The position numbers and the translations under genes were made by a program. Below are positions 12,031-22,363 of a stretch of DNA of 64,000 nucleotides, piece after piece. Positions within the stretch are counted from its first letter, which is position 1; each line of letters opens with the position of its first letter. Source of the DNA: Vermamoeba vermiformis (taxonomy: Eukaryota; Tubulinea; Echinamoebida); the NCBI GenBank assembly GCA_045837725.1, contig JBEWZL010000006.1, positions 248,001 through 312,000 on the forward strand, written 5' to 3'. A model generated the notes under the pieces. It ran no database searches and was not told where the DNA came from. It worked only from the letters and a program-made list of their open reading frames with translations.

Positions 12031-12807
12031 ATGGATGCTGATCCGATAGCAGCTTTCATCCACGAAAAGCGACGGATAAAACAAGCTGCTTTATTTAATG
12101 AGCAGGTCGAAGAAACTCTCGGACACAAGCCGCAAGTTTTAAAACGATTCGGCGAGGTTATGAACGATTTTGCCGCGAACAAGTAAGTGTTGTTGGCACT
12201 CAGATGCGTTGATCGACAAACTAAAGAATTTCACCTCAGGATCGATATTCCAACTACTGTCCAGGAAATTCTATATTTATTCCATGGATACCCTCACTTA
12301 TTGCATCATTTTAATCAATTCCTACCGGTGGAAGCGCGGATTCCCGTCGAAGATTACGTCAGACAGATCCCCTTTCACTACGGGCCCTGCACGTGCGATG
12401 CACCAGTTTCCGCACCATATAATCACCCCGTGGCACCTCATTTGCAAGTACCGAATCAAGTCGCTCGCCCGCAAGCCCGCAATCCAGCAAGTCCAATTAG
12501 CAATTTCACCGACGCAGAACAATTTATCCTGACAGTGAAGGTAATCCTAATTATAGCGCTTACATGAAAAATTCGTGCATTTTTCTGACGAAATCTTTTT
12601 CAGAATCGTTACGAAGACCGACCGCAGATCTACAATATGTTCGTGGACATCTTACGCAGCTTTAGAAAGCGAGAATTAGGCGTAGTAGACGTATATCATC
12701 AAACAAAAAGCTTGCTGCGAGATACTCCTGAGCTATTTAATGACTTTTTGCGATTTTTGCCGAGCGAAGAGAGCGCAATGTTAGTAACTAGCACATCTGA
12801 AAGGTGA
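12031..12807 (+). CDS. Small protein with two paired amphipathic helix (PAH, Sin3-type) repeats
   Basis: Three exons: 12031-12182, 12240-12540, 12604-12807 (218 aa), all in frame. The first repeat lies at residues about 35-80 (VLKRFGEVMNDF... then VQEILYLFHGYPHLLHHFNQFLP). The second is near the C-terminus (RPQIYNMFVDILRSF... then LLRDTPELFNDFLRFLP). Both match the PAH pattern of Sin3 corepressors, in which a four-helix bundle ends in a G/TP-x-L-..-F..FLP motif. A Pro/His/Ala-rich linker joins them. There is no Sin3 HDAC-interaction domain, so this is a stand-alone PAH protein. It could compete with or extend Sin3; that role is inferred. Confidence 0.82.
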
Positions 12808-12845
12808 CGGCAGCGTAAAATTAATTAATTGTATTTATTGATGTA

Positions 12846-12851
12846 AATAAA
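12846..12851 (+). terminator. Poly(A) signal AATAAA after the PAH gene
   Basis: AATAAA lies 39 bp past the stop at 12807. The convergent COMMD6-like gene ends at 12918. Confidence 0.4.
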
Positions 12852-12917
12852 CCGGCGGAACGCTTGTACATACCAAATCAAGGCATATTAGGTCACGAAA
12901 AGTTTATTTAAAAGTAT

Positions 12918-13451
12918 TTACACGGAGTCCACGAGAGCGGCGAGATCGTTGAATTGCTTTGCAAAATTCTGCTCAAAATTAATACGATGCGAAATCCAGT
13001 AACTCGAAATTATACAAAAAAGTATATTTTAGCAAACGGGTATCGATGAAATGAGAAATTTGCTGAATTTAGTAAAATGCAAGGATCTACTTTTAGCCTG
13101 TTACGCGCGTGCTTACCTGAAATTCAGTAACATTTAATTCGAATGTGTGCGTTGATATGCGTTCGTCACTATCTGAAACACGAAGAGAAATCGTCACGAA
13201 AGGGCTGTTAAGCTTTTGGCAGTGGCTAGATTTGGTTGATACTCCGAGCTTCCAATCGAAAGATATCAGCTGGCCAATTTTAAATATTTTTTTGATGTTA
13301 TCCTAATTATAATACGATTAGTTTTGATCAATATGAGGTATAGAACCGGTTATTAATTATTATCATAAAAAATCGGCCGAAAGTTCTGAAAGCAAGCTAG
13401 CCAGTAAAAACCAGTCATATTTTATCTACGTACTGCTGATGACGACGCCAT
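12918..13451 (-). CDS. COMM domain-containing protein 6 homologue
   Basis: Three short exons: 13451-13434 (MASSSA), 13302-13117 and 12968-12918, giving 84 aa; each has clean GT-AG borders. The product is almost entirely a COMM domain: QLISFDWKLGV, CQKLNSPFVTISLRVSD, FELNVTEFQNFAKQF and a C-terminal ALVDSV. This matches, from memory, the short human COMMD6 (85 aa) along its length, including the WKLG box, the L..P.V.I.L.V.D strand and the FQNF..QF ending. COMMD proteins form the heteromeric Commander complex with CCD sub-units, which works with retriever and WASH in endosomal recycling. The gene was easy to miss because no exon exceeds 186 nt. Its start lies 138 bp from the start of the next, divergent gene. 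Confidence 0.88.
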
Positions 13452-13589
13452 ATTTTATAATACAAATAAATATCAAAATTAAGATAGCCTCGTGGGCTTT
13501 CGTCCTTTGCAAAAGTGAAGTCACTGAAAAAACTAATTTTTGTTATTTTATAACGAGCACACGAACCCTATAACACAGTTCTATTGAAA

Positions 13590-14706
13590 ATGTTTTGTGC
13601 TCGTGCAAGTTCTTTATTTATTAAAACCCTGACGTCCAGCCAAGCTCCGATCGGATTAACAAGCCGAATCGCGTCCAGAAGCTTTATCACCAACGCCAAA
13701 AAATTCAATAATATTAAAACAACGAACACAAAGGTTCTTATAGCATGCGGCGCACCCAAATCATTATTTTCGAATAAGGCTATCAGAGCCCAGCTCAGAT
13801 CTGGCTCGATCAACGGAGTCCTCATTATGCAACGCAGAAACTACACAGAACTCTCCGAAACCGAGAAAAAAGAAAAAGCACAAATAGCAGCACGCAAACT
13901 TGGCCGCGGACTCATGACACTGGCTTTCTGGGGTGGTCTCACGTGGCTCGTGTTCAAGTACCTGCATCCAGTCGCAATTGGCATCTATTGCGTTGGTGCT
14001 GGTCTATATTGGCTAGCTAAGGGCGCGTCATTCGGATTCCAATACTACCTTCGAAAACGACTGGCAGAGGATGTCCATCTGTTGCCAAATCTGCACGATA
14101 TATTGCGACAAAACAGAGAGCTATTGTCCAAATCGATCGGTAATTTTACTATGCCCCAAATGGAGCAAATTGTTTCGTGGCGAGCTCGTTCTCCTGGTGC
14201 TCCATCTACCGAGCCCGAGTTTTTGCATTACACTACCTATGTTAAGGGAGACAAGAGTCGTTTATGGCTGCGTGCACGAGGTAATTATCATAATTAATAG
14301 AAATACTCGAATTGGAAATCATTGAAACGAGATCTGCATCTGCGATCTTCTCGGACCGTTTCTTCGCTTACAGTTCATTAACCGTTCCTATGAATGCATA
14401 GGCTTCCAACAAGGCGACACTTGGGTCTTAGAAAAGGTCTTAGTTGACGTACTCACCTCAGAGGCTGACAAAAAGCTCCGCAAAGAGGAAGAAGAGATCG
14501 AGGCTGGCACTTACAAGCGCGAAGATAACGAAGACAAGACTGAAGAGGATCCTCGTGCTTACTTCACTAGCGAGACTATTACTTTGTACGACCTTAAGCC
14601 TGAAAGCAAGGTCGTTGATTTGGATGCTGATCAGATCGAGGTGCTCGAGAAAGAAACCAAACAAAAGATTGAGCAGTTGAAGAAGGACGACGAATTCAAG
14701 GTCTAA
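13590..14706 (+). CDS. Probable mitochondrial inner-membrane protein, possibly Coa1/Tim21-like
   Basis: Two exons: 13590-14280 and 14402-14706 (331 aa). The acceptor at 14402 is chosen because the more obvious CAG at about 14375 would break the frame. The N-terminus (MFCARASSLFIKTL..., Ser/Arg/Lys-rich, no acidic residues for 60 positions) looks like a mitochondrial targeting peptide, followed by MQRRNYTELSE, a likely mature start. Hydrophobic stretches LMTLAFWGGLTWLVFKYL and AIGIYCVGAGLYWLAKGA form one hairpin or two membrane segments. After them comes a soluble region (EFLHYTTYVKGDKSRLWLRARG ... GDTWVLEKVLVDVL) that resembles the strand-rich Coa1/Tim21 fold. The acidic tail is coiled-coil prone. 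The family assignment is tentative; mitochondrial location is more secure. Confidence 0.7.
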
Positions 14707-14713
14707 TTCGGCG

Positions 14714-14719
14714 AATAAA
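14714..14719 (+). terminator. Poly(A) signal AATAAA
   Basis: AATAAA starts 8 bp past the stop at 14706; the next gene starts at 14797, so the spacer is very short. Confidence 0.35.
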
Positions 14720-14796
14720 ATGATGTAATTAATAAAAGTAAGGTTGCGGTTATAAGGCTGAGTTGAAAATTCCTTGTTTTTGAACGAATTGCGCGA

Positions 14797-17125
14797 ATGG
14801 AACACCACGCATCCGGGCCAGACGAGGATAATAACAATAACAAACCAGATGGATATACTCAAAAGGCATACAAAAATGAGGAAGAGGCCCGGATTATGCA
14901 AGCAAAGGCCTCAATTCTGGATTTGAACAAGTTTTCCTCCATCCACTTTAATCTAACGCTGAGCGACATAGATCAGCCTTGGTTTCATCGGAACGCGTCT
15001 CGCGATGATGCCATGGATAGATTAAAGGACCAGGATATCGGCACGTTCTTAATCAGGCCTAGCTCTCATCCTGGCTGCTATGCAATGTCGTGGGTCGACG
15101 AGAAAAGCCAAATCCGTCACAACTTGATTTATAACAAATACCCTGGCTTTACATTGAATGTAAATAACGGCGGTGAAGATCAAATATACGCCAGCTTAAC
15201 ACAACTCGTGCAACAAAGCAGTTTTTTGGCCAAGTACATCCCTAACACAGAAAATACAAGCAAAAATTTGACTAGATCAAGGTAAGCATAATATTAAAAT
15301 ATATATTGAATTTTTATGAGGGTACGTCTTTATGATTGACCGGATTTCGGATCTCCGAAAAAATCTTCCGTTATTTTAGCTTTGTGCAATTACAAAAGTA
15401 TTTATAACTCAATACAATATTTTTTAAATAATATACACGAGTAATTTATCACAACATTTAATTAAAATAGTCGGTTGTATTGACCCTTTTTTAGTGGCGA
15501 GCTCGTTTCAAAAATCATAGAGAAGACAGTTCAAAATGAAGAAGCATTTAAATCTTTAACATGGGCGCTGACCATATTAGAAGGTAATCATTTAATTAGC
15601 CATCAATGTATATTTTCGGCTCGATCGGCGTAAAATTTGTCTCATTTTTGGACTTCGTTGTCCATTCGCGTAGTAGTAGTATAGCAGTATTAATATCTTA
15701 TACAACGTGCATAATATTTTTAAATTTATCGGTCTCATAATTGGAGATTGGATCCGATTTTTGCCATGATTAAAAAAACTGAAACGATTTGTCGATAATA
15801 ACGGTATTTTTATTTTACTACTAGGCCCTGATACATATTCGAAACCTGAAAAATGCGAAAAGCGGACTTACATCCGATGCTGTGAAGAAGAATACGTTGC
15901 ACCGGATCTTGTCAAATTTGATAGGTTTCTAGCAAAAGCAATATTTAAGCCACTGCGACACAACACGAATTTGACTTCATTAGTGCTGAAAGGCCACGAA
16001 GGATTTATGCGCGTGAATTTTACGCCGAATATTGGTGACGAAGAGATGAAATATCTATGTAAATGCTTGCGATGGAACAACACAATTACGCATTTGGATT
16101 TAAGTTCGAATAATATTGGCGACTCTGGAGCAAAGCTATTGGCGGCAGTATTAAAAGAGAATAGGCAGAGTCGATTAAGAAAAATCAATTTGAAACAAAA
16201 TTTCATCAGATCTGCTGGATTAGCAGCCCTAGCAGAATCATTAAGCAGCAATAAGAATATAGAAGTATTAGAACTAGGCAATCAATTCACCATCAACACA
16301 TTGACAAAGTCAGTGACACTAAGTTCAGATCGATACGAGAAGTTATTGGTCTCATTGATAGAAGACACGTTAGAGAGAAAACGAGAATTATTATCGGACA
16401 ATAATTGTTTTCATCGATATTTGCAGCCATTTGAAGCCGAAGAAAAAGTACGGAACCAAAATGCCGTGGGGACATTTTTGTTCTACATCAAACAATCAGC
16501 TCCCGGAATTATTTTCGTCTGTTATTCGACGTTAGATGATAAGAAACAAGTCCAATATGTCCATAAGGTAAGAAAATATTTTTAAATTTAAATTACAACA
16601 TTTTCCAGATCCAAATATTTTTTGGATCAAAAACTAAATCCGCTACTTAGAGGCACTATTTTTACCAATTAAAGTCCCATTACATATATTGTTATTGTCG
16701 TATTATTTTGGGTGCTAACGAGCGTTGTATTATTTTAGGAAATCTTTAGGACGACTTGCGGCTACAGTTTCATTAGGCACGACAGTACTATTAGCGTGCA
16801 CAGTCTATTTGACACGTGTGCGTGGTACATGTGCGCATTGCCCGATTTGTCATTATTCCTGGATAATTTTCCTGGAGATATCGAACAAAAAGTAGGCGAG
16901 ATGCAAGATCTGTCTATTTTATGGGCCATTAGAGGCGTGCCTGATCAAAAAGTGGATCCTATAGCCTTTAGGAAGGGTTCATATCCTACTTTAAATTATT
17001 TAGTACAACGTAACATCAGCTCGTTGCGACATCCGGTGGCGGTAACGTCAAAGAATACTAACGATAATACGAACGGTGATGGACTTAATAATGTTAATAA
17101 GAGTTTGCGAAACTACTCATTGTAA
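14797..17125 (+). CDS. SH2 domain/leucine-rich repeat protein with a second SH2-like region
   Basis: Four exons: 14797-15281, 15495-15583, 15825-16567, 16739-17125 (567 aa), all in frame. An SH2 domain covers residues about 61-150: WFHRNASRDDAMDRL, then GTFLIRPSSHPGCYAMSW, whose Arg is the phosphotyrosine-binding betaB5 residue, and IRHNLIY. Residues about 230-350 hold ribonuclease-inhibitor-type LRRs (NTITHLDLSSNNIGDSGAKL, LRKINLKQNFIRSAGLAAL, NIEVLELGNQ). Near 403 a second stretch reads GTFLFYIKQSAPGIIFVCYS followed by VQYVHKEIF, which has the outline of an SH2 but lacks the Arg. The tail is Asn-rich. SH2-LRR proteins are known from dictyostelids (lrrB type), which supports an amoebozoan origin and a role in phosphotyrosine signalling. 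Confidence 0.88.
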
Positions 17126-17136
17126 AAATTTTGTTA

Positions 17137-17142
17137 AATAAA
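17137..17142 (+). terminator. Poly(A) signal AATAAA
   Basis: AATAAA lies 12 bp past the SH2-LRR stop codon. Confidence 0.4.
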
Positions 17143-17273
17143 CCTTCAGACAATACAAAATAAATTTCGTAAGGCGATTTTATTTAATTTTTATTTGAAA
17201 ACAATACAACAACCGTTGGCTTGTATTTTTAGTTTTATTGAATCAACTTGCAGTAGGAGACAATATATCAAAT

Positions 17274-19218
17274 ATGAGCCATTATAACGAGCTTGTAAAA
17301 GGTAAGCAACGGCAAGTTTAAAAAAAAACGTTCAACTTGATCTAACCTCAATTCTAGTGCTTCTAATTGGCGATGAGCAAGTCGGCAAATCCTGTATTTT
17401 ACATAGATTTTCAGACGATAGCTACTCGGACCAGTATATTTCTACAATCGGAGTTGACTTCGCGGTGCGCGCACTAATGACAACAGGCACAAACAACTTT
17501 GACTCTAGACCCAAAAAAATGCAAGTATGGGATACAGGTAATTTTATATTATTTAAAACTTATTATCTGCAATTAAGGACCATGAATCTGAAGAAATTTA
17601 ATTTTTTTTTATTTATTTGAACAGCCGGCCAGGAGAGATTTCGTACCATTACATCTTCGTACTACCGTGGAGCACAGTTTGTATTTGTGGTCTATGATAT
17701 TACCGTTAGAGCTACGTTTGAGAACATACAGACCATTTGGTTGAACGAAGTTTTCAAATTCGCCCATGAATCGGTACAAATCGCATTGGTCGGCAATAAA
17801 GCGGGTAATTATAATCATAGCTAAGATATTATAATTGTCTTCGAAAGCTCTAATTTTGAAATTTTAAAATTTAGATCTTCGTGATTTACGCCAGGTCCCA
17901 ACTGAAGAAGCTGCTGAATGGGCTGCATCTAAAAATATTCAATTCATTGAAGTTTCCGCGAAAGACGGTCAAGAAGAAGGAAGAGTCTTGCAATTATTTC
18001 AATGGGCTGCTGACGGTAAGTCTTGGATGCGGTTCAAGTTAATTTTTCAAATAATAAATCTAATAAATTCGTCATTGTATAGCATCGGAAACGACCACCA
18101 AAAAATTATCGCCCTCGGTGGTAGAAGAAAGCACACATTGGATCAAAAAAATTCTGCCGTTCTTCGATCAATTCAAACACTACAAGCCTTTAGCCAAGCT
18201 CACCGCTCCTAAATTGGAAGACCCGAATGTGCAGCAATGGATCGAAATGAACGCGCAACAATTGACGCCAGAGGTACTCACGAAGATGTACCATGCTGTG
18301 CATCTAGGCACGTACGACAGAAAAGGCGTGACCGTCCAACAAGCCGTCTATTTGTGCTTGTTGGGTTCAGCTATAGGTTGCGACCAGCTAGCGGGAATAG
18401 CGCTGAATGATTTGGAGCGGTTGCGCGCTGAAACGATAGATGTGATGAGCGTGCCCAAGTTGATTGAAGATTCTTCCGTAGTTAATACCCAGCTGGCACT
18501 CACAGCGATTACCACGCAATTGAGTGTTGCGCTTGCTGCTGACAAACGAGGAAAGATTCCGGAAATTCCAAAGTTCGAGCAACAATGGCGCCAGCTGATT
18601 GGTCGATTGTACGATGAGCGAGATTCAACGGGAGATGTCACGGTGATTGTAGAAGACAAGGCATATAAGGCACACAAATTGGTTCTTATTTACAACTGCG
18701 ACTTCTTTGCCAGCTGTTTGATGAGTAATTTCATCGAGGCCGACCGAGGTACTTTGCGCCTATAATGCTCGTATCCTATAACATCTATTAATATGTTATT
18801 TCTAGCCGAGGTTAAGCTCGACAATGAGGTCACAATAGCTGCTTGGGAGAGTTTGTTGAATTACTTCTACAAGTTTGACATGGCACACATTACCGACACT
18901 AACATTTGTTTGGAAATTTTAACCTGCGCTCCGTACTTGATGCTGACTAGCGAGGCCAAGTCCCCCGTCACTCACATCAGTCTTTTGAAGCACTGCGAGG
19001 ATACTGCTTACAATAGCATTACTGATGAAACTGCCTTAGAGCTGTTATTGTCCGCGCATCAGAACGAAGATCAGATCGCCAGAAAAGTGGTGAAAAAGTA
19101 CATTATCAACAATTACTTCAGGTTGTTGGATACTTACGAAAGCGAATTCACAAAGTTGCCGAAGCCTTTGATGTTTTCTGTGTTGAACGATCTGATTTTG
19201 CAAACAGCGAAGAAATAA
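17274..19218 (+). CDS. Rab-like GTPase fused to BTB domain(s), paralogue 1
   Basis: Six exons: 17274-17301, 17358-17537, 17625-17804, 17875-18015, 18083-18748, 18806-19218 (535 aa); every intron is in phase 1. Residues about 10-175 form a complete GTPase: P-loop GDEQVGKS, switch I with [23 protein letters not shown] and EVSAKDG. STIGVDF, the KMQVWDTAGQE box and YYRGA are Rab-type, not Rho-type, signatures. Residues about 355-475 form a BTB domain ([20 protein letters not shown], then the [13 protein letters not shown] helices). Between them, [22 protein letters not shown] resembles the end of a further, incomplete BTB. There is no C-terminal prenylation cysteine. BTB proteins commonly recruit cullin-3, so a nucleotide-controlled ubiquitin-ligase adaptor is a reasonable inference. 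The paralogue is at 22364-24564. Confidence 0.9.
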
Positions 19219-19326
19219 TAAAAGGGGCTGAAAAAGCAAATCTTTTTTTGTCAACTTAATCGTGTGATACAACGACAGTATATTTAAGTTCAATACATAT
19301 AATTTCAGGCACTAGAGGCCTTTAAA

Positions 19327-21005
19327 ATGGTAATGCTGCTTACTGTAACGAACGGATTCGATAATTTTATTAATTACCCTGTTAACGCTATAAAATGAGA
19401 TTTTAATTTTTAAAATAGAACAAACTTCCTAGAGAGATTTTAGTTCATGTATTGCGCTTTTCAGAAGAGCCATCTGCCACAAAAAATTGTCGATCGACTT
19501 GCAAAACACTTTATCAGCTCTTGATGGCCGAAAAATCGCAATTTATAATCAAAGCAATGCCAGTAAATGCATTAGAGTCATTATCAGCGATGTTGACTAG
19601 ATCCACAAAGAAAATCGAGTTGATCCTTCGTGCACCAACCCTTGCCGTGCAACGAGTGCCCAACAAATTCATGAATGGACTGACTAGCTTGACGAACTTA
19701 ACGGGATTGGATATTTTAGAGTGGCGAAATCTCCCTAGAGCTGCTCTAATGAAACTTTTGCAAATGACAAATCTTGAACGGCTATCAATGAACCAATCGG
19801 ACATCAATCTATCCTCATTATATAATATATCACAGCTGGAACTGCATCGCATTCCTGTGTTTCCCAAAATGCCGCTGCCCTTCACGAATCTGCAGGATCT
19901 TACAGTAACGCCCATTTCTCCAGATCTCATCGAAGGGCTTTCAGGCTTTTCAAAATTGACGCGATTGCATCTAGGTTGTGATTGGGGCAATGACGTACCT
20001 GTTGCTGTATTTAATTTGATGGCAATGTCGAAGTTGAAAGATCTCAACATTTCATCAGTCCAAGAATACCGATTACCAAAAATCAAATTGATAGCGTCAT
20101 GCACGACACTAGAGTCATTAGATATGGACCTTCACGTTGAAGAAGTTGATGTCGATTGGATCTCGTCTAATACACAATTAACGAGGTTTCATGTCAGATG
20201 TGATTACAGCGATCCAATGAAATTTCATCCGTTGACGAGATTACACAATATATCATCAGCACGATTCATTCATGAAAATGCAGCGAGCTTATTAGGCAAT
20301 TGTAGACTGAAGACGTTGGATCTCGATTTTTATTTTTCTCACCATGCGAATTTGCATGGCTGTATTACCTGCACTACAATAGAGTCGTTAAAATGCAGAT
20401 CTTATCCGAGCCATTTATCAACGTCATTATCAAACCTAACGGAGTTGATCTGCTACAATCACTATCCGTCCCCACCAACGAGCTTGAAAGTATTACGTGC
20501 AGATCGAGAACCCAGCAATATTTTGCAAATGACGAGACTAGAGGCGCTTAGTTATAGCAGTTTAGTGGACGATACTCTTCAATTTGAGGCTCAAAAGTTT
20601 ACGCATCTGACACGAATTGAAGTTATGCTCAACACTGAACGATCGTTTCTAGCGCTGAAAAGTTTATCCAATACATTGTCGCTGAAAGAACTGTACATTT
20701 CAATGAAAGAGAAATATGATTGGTCGAATCTTCGCCCCCAAACATATTTTTTGACGACATTAACCAACTTGGAAGTACTCCATACATGGTCGTTTCACAT
20801 ACCATTGGCAGTATTCGATAACATCGTCGATAGTCATACTAAATTAACGCGACTACGAGTCAATTGCAGCGAATCAACCGGATCCAATTTGACGCGATTG
20901 ACGAACTTACAAGAATTGGTTTTTTATTCAGCGCGTCCAATGAAAGGATTGAAAATGATTCTCGAAGAAAAATTGCCTCGTTTATCTGCGGATATACAAG
21001 TATAG
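19327..21005 (+). CDS. F-box protein with leucine-rich repeats, paralogue of the gene at 1051-2790
   Basis: Two exons: 19327-19329 (ATG only, followed by GTAATG) and 19419-21005, giving 529 aa. The acceptor AATAG at 19414-19418 makes the protein start MNKLPREILVHVLRFSEE, an F-box that continues with CRSTCKTLYQLL at residues about 22-34. The frame has a stop at 19416-19418, so the ATG must come from an upstream exon; the ATG at 19327 is the only candidate that joins in phase. The rest holds irregular LRRs (LTNLTGLDILEW, LTNLEVLHTW, LTNLQELVFYSA). It would be an SCF substrate receptor. It sits between the two Rab-BTB genes, which point towards it from either side. Confidence 0.82.
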
Positions 21006-21205
21006 TACTGAAACTTGATTTAAGAATAAATCATAATTTTTATCTCGTTTTGTTCAAGATCTGTGTGGGAAGTTCCCAAAAAGAATGAATTTGTTTAAAC
21101 TACTCTTACGTAAGGATTCCTATTAGTGAATGTGTAAGCATCTTTAATGCGGAGAAATCCTTTCGATTTACGAGAAAAATCAATTCTTTTATTATTGCAT
21201 CCAAG

Positions 21206-21727
21206 TTATTGATTAATGGGCAAATTTGATGTCATATTTCTTGTTGGCTCTCTTCTTCCAACGGCTTTGTAGATAAATTTGATATCGGGCAGAGCCGGGC
21301 GTCGAAGAATTTGAAGCAGATCTAATACTTGTTGCTTAAGCCCAGGGTTTCCTCCAGTACTCATTACTTGTCGAATTAAGCTGTCCATTTGAGCTGATCT
21401 GAACCTGAAAGAAAAGCGGTTAATTGCCGCCCATCAAGACTGTCAAAAATAGATTGATTGACGCAGAATTGGCGTAAAACACCAACGGTTGTTAAAAGCA
21501 TTATTCTAGAATATTAATATTACTGATAGTCACCTTAGCGATAGCTCACAGCGTTCCTTCTCTTTCACTAGTTTCTTTATCAGGCGAGACATGTTTGGTA
21601 GGTTGGATTCGACGATAACTCGAAACCCTTCAGCTACTGCTTGATTAATACTAATAACGATCTTATTGGTATATTTCGCCATGCTCTTCACCATGGTCTC
21701 TTCCCATAGCTGCAGTTGGTCGCTCAT
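21206..21727 (-). CDS. Small helical protein of unknown function
   Basis: Two exons: 21727-21534 and 21404-21206 (130 aa), joined in phase 2. It starts MSDQLQLWEETMVKSMAKY. The sequence is helix-rich with heptad-like spacing (SRLIKKLVKEKERCELSL, MDSLIRQVMSTGG, LKQQVLDLLQILRR) and has a basic Arg/Asn C-terminus. No signal peptide or membrane span is present. It could be a coiled-coil subunit of a larger complex, but I do not recognise it. Confidence 0.65.
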
Positions 21728-21981
21728 TGTTGCTTTTGTGGTGTTGCGTCTTGTTGCTTTGGCAAACTTCTGTTTGTGCGCGGTATTTATGTCTGGCAAA
21801 AGAAAAGAAGTATATTTAGGTTAAATATCGTATTCTTCACGTTGGTTTGTTGTGTCGTTCTATTCCGAATGCATCTCGGACTTAACCTCCGAGGAAAAAA
21901 TTCCTCCCCTAGGGCCCTTTTGACGTTGCGCTAGACCTACGTTGATGGAATGGTCATACCTATACGGCGAATAAACGTAGA

Positions 21982-22170
21982 ATGATACGTAAGTGTGTAG
22001 CTGTGGTAGCAGTGCGGCACAACGCTGTTCCTAAATGGTTAACGTTAACTTCACTTCCCGATCATCAACTCAACGAGCTGCACCATTTCAGGCCTTCAAA
22101 TAACACGTATTGGATGACATTGCGGTCTAGTATTCATGCTCAGTTGAGGTCTCGTGATAACTTTGCCTGA
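21982..22170 (+). CDS. Possible 62-aa small protein
   Basis: A short ORF with an ATG (MIRKCVAVVAVRHNAVPKWL...), basic, with no recognised motif. It starts 255 bp upstream of, and divergent from, the small helical gene. An inverted repeat AGGAAAAAATTCCT lies upstream near 21893. Codons look like coding DNA but the length makes chance possible. Nothing else is visible in 21728-22363. Confidence 0.35.
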   Translation: MIRKCVAVVAVRHNAVPKWLTLTSLPDHQLNELHHFRPSNNTYWMTLRSSIHAQLRSRDNFA

Positions 22171-22363
22171 AATGCCGAACACGTAATTAATTTTTGACTG
22201 TGTTCTTCTATTTTTTGTGCCTCGAGTTGTGAAACTTGTCATGTCCTGCGTCAGTCAACTTTGATTATATTATCAGACTACCAATTATAATTAAGTGTAA
22301 TATTCAATGGGAATTTATCTGCTCGCTATTCAAATAGAATCATAACTAGATCAATATTGCGCG

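Noticed and set aside
12322-12522. 66-codon open frame on the minus strand
   Set aside because: It is antisense to the second exon of the PAH gene, whose plus-strand frame has clear PAH motifs.
19465-19530. Alternative start for the second F-box/LRR gene using the CAG acceptor at 19464
   Set aside because: It gives an F-box-like opening (LPQKIVDRLAKHF) in a frame that stops at once. The acceptor at 19418 keeps the LRR frame and yields a complete F-box.
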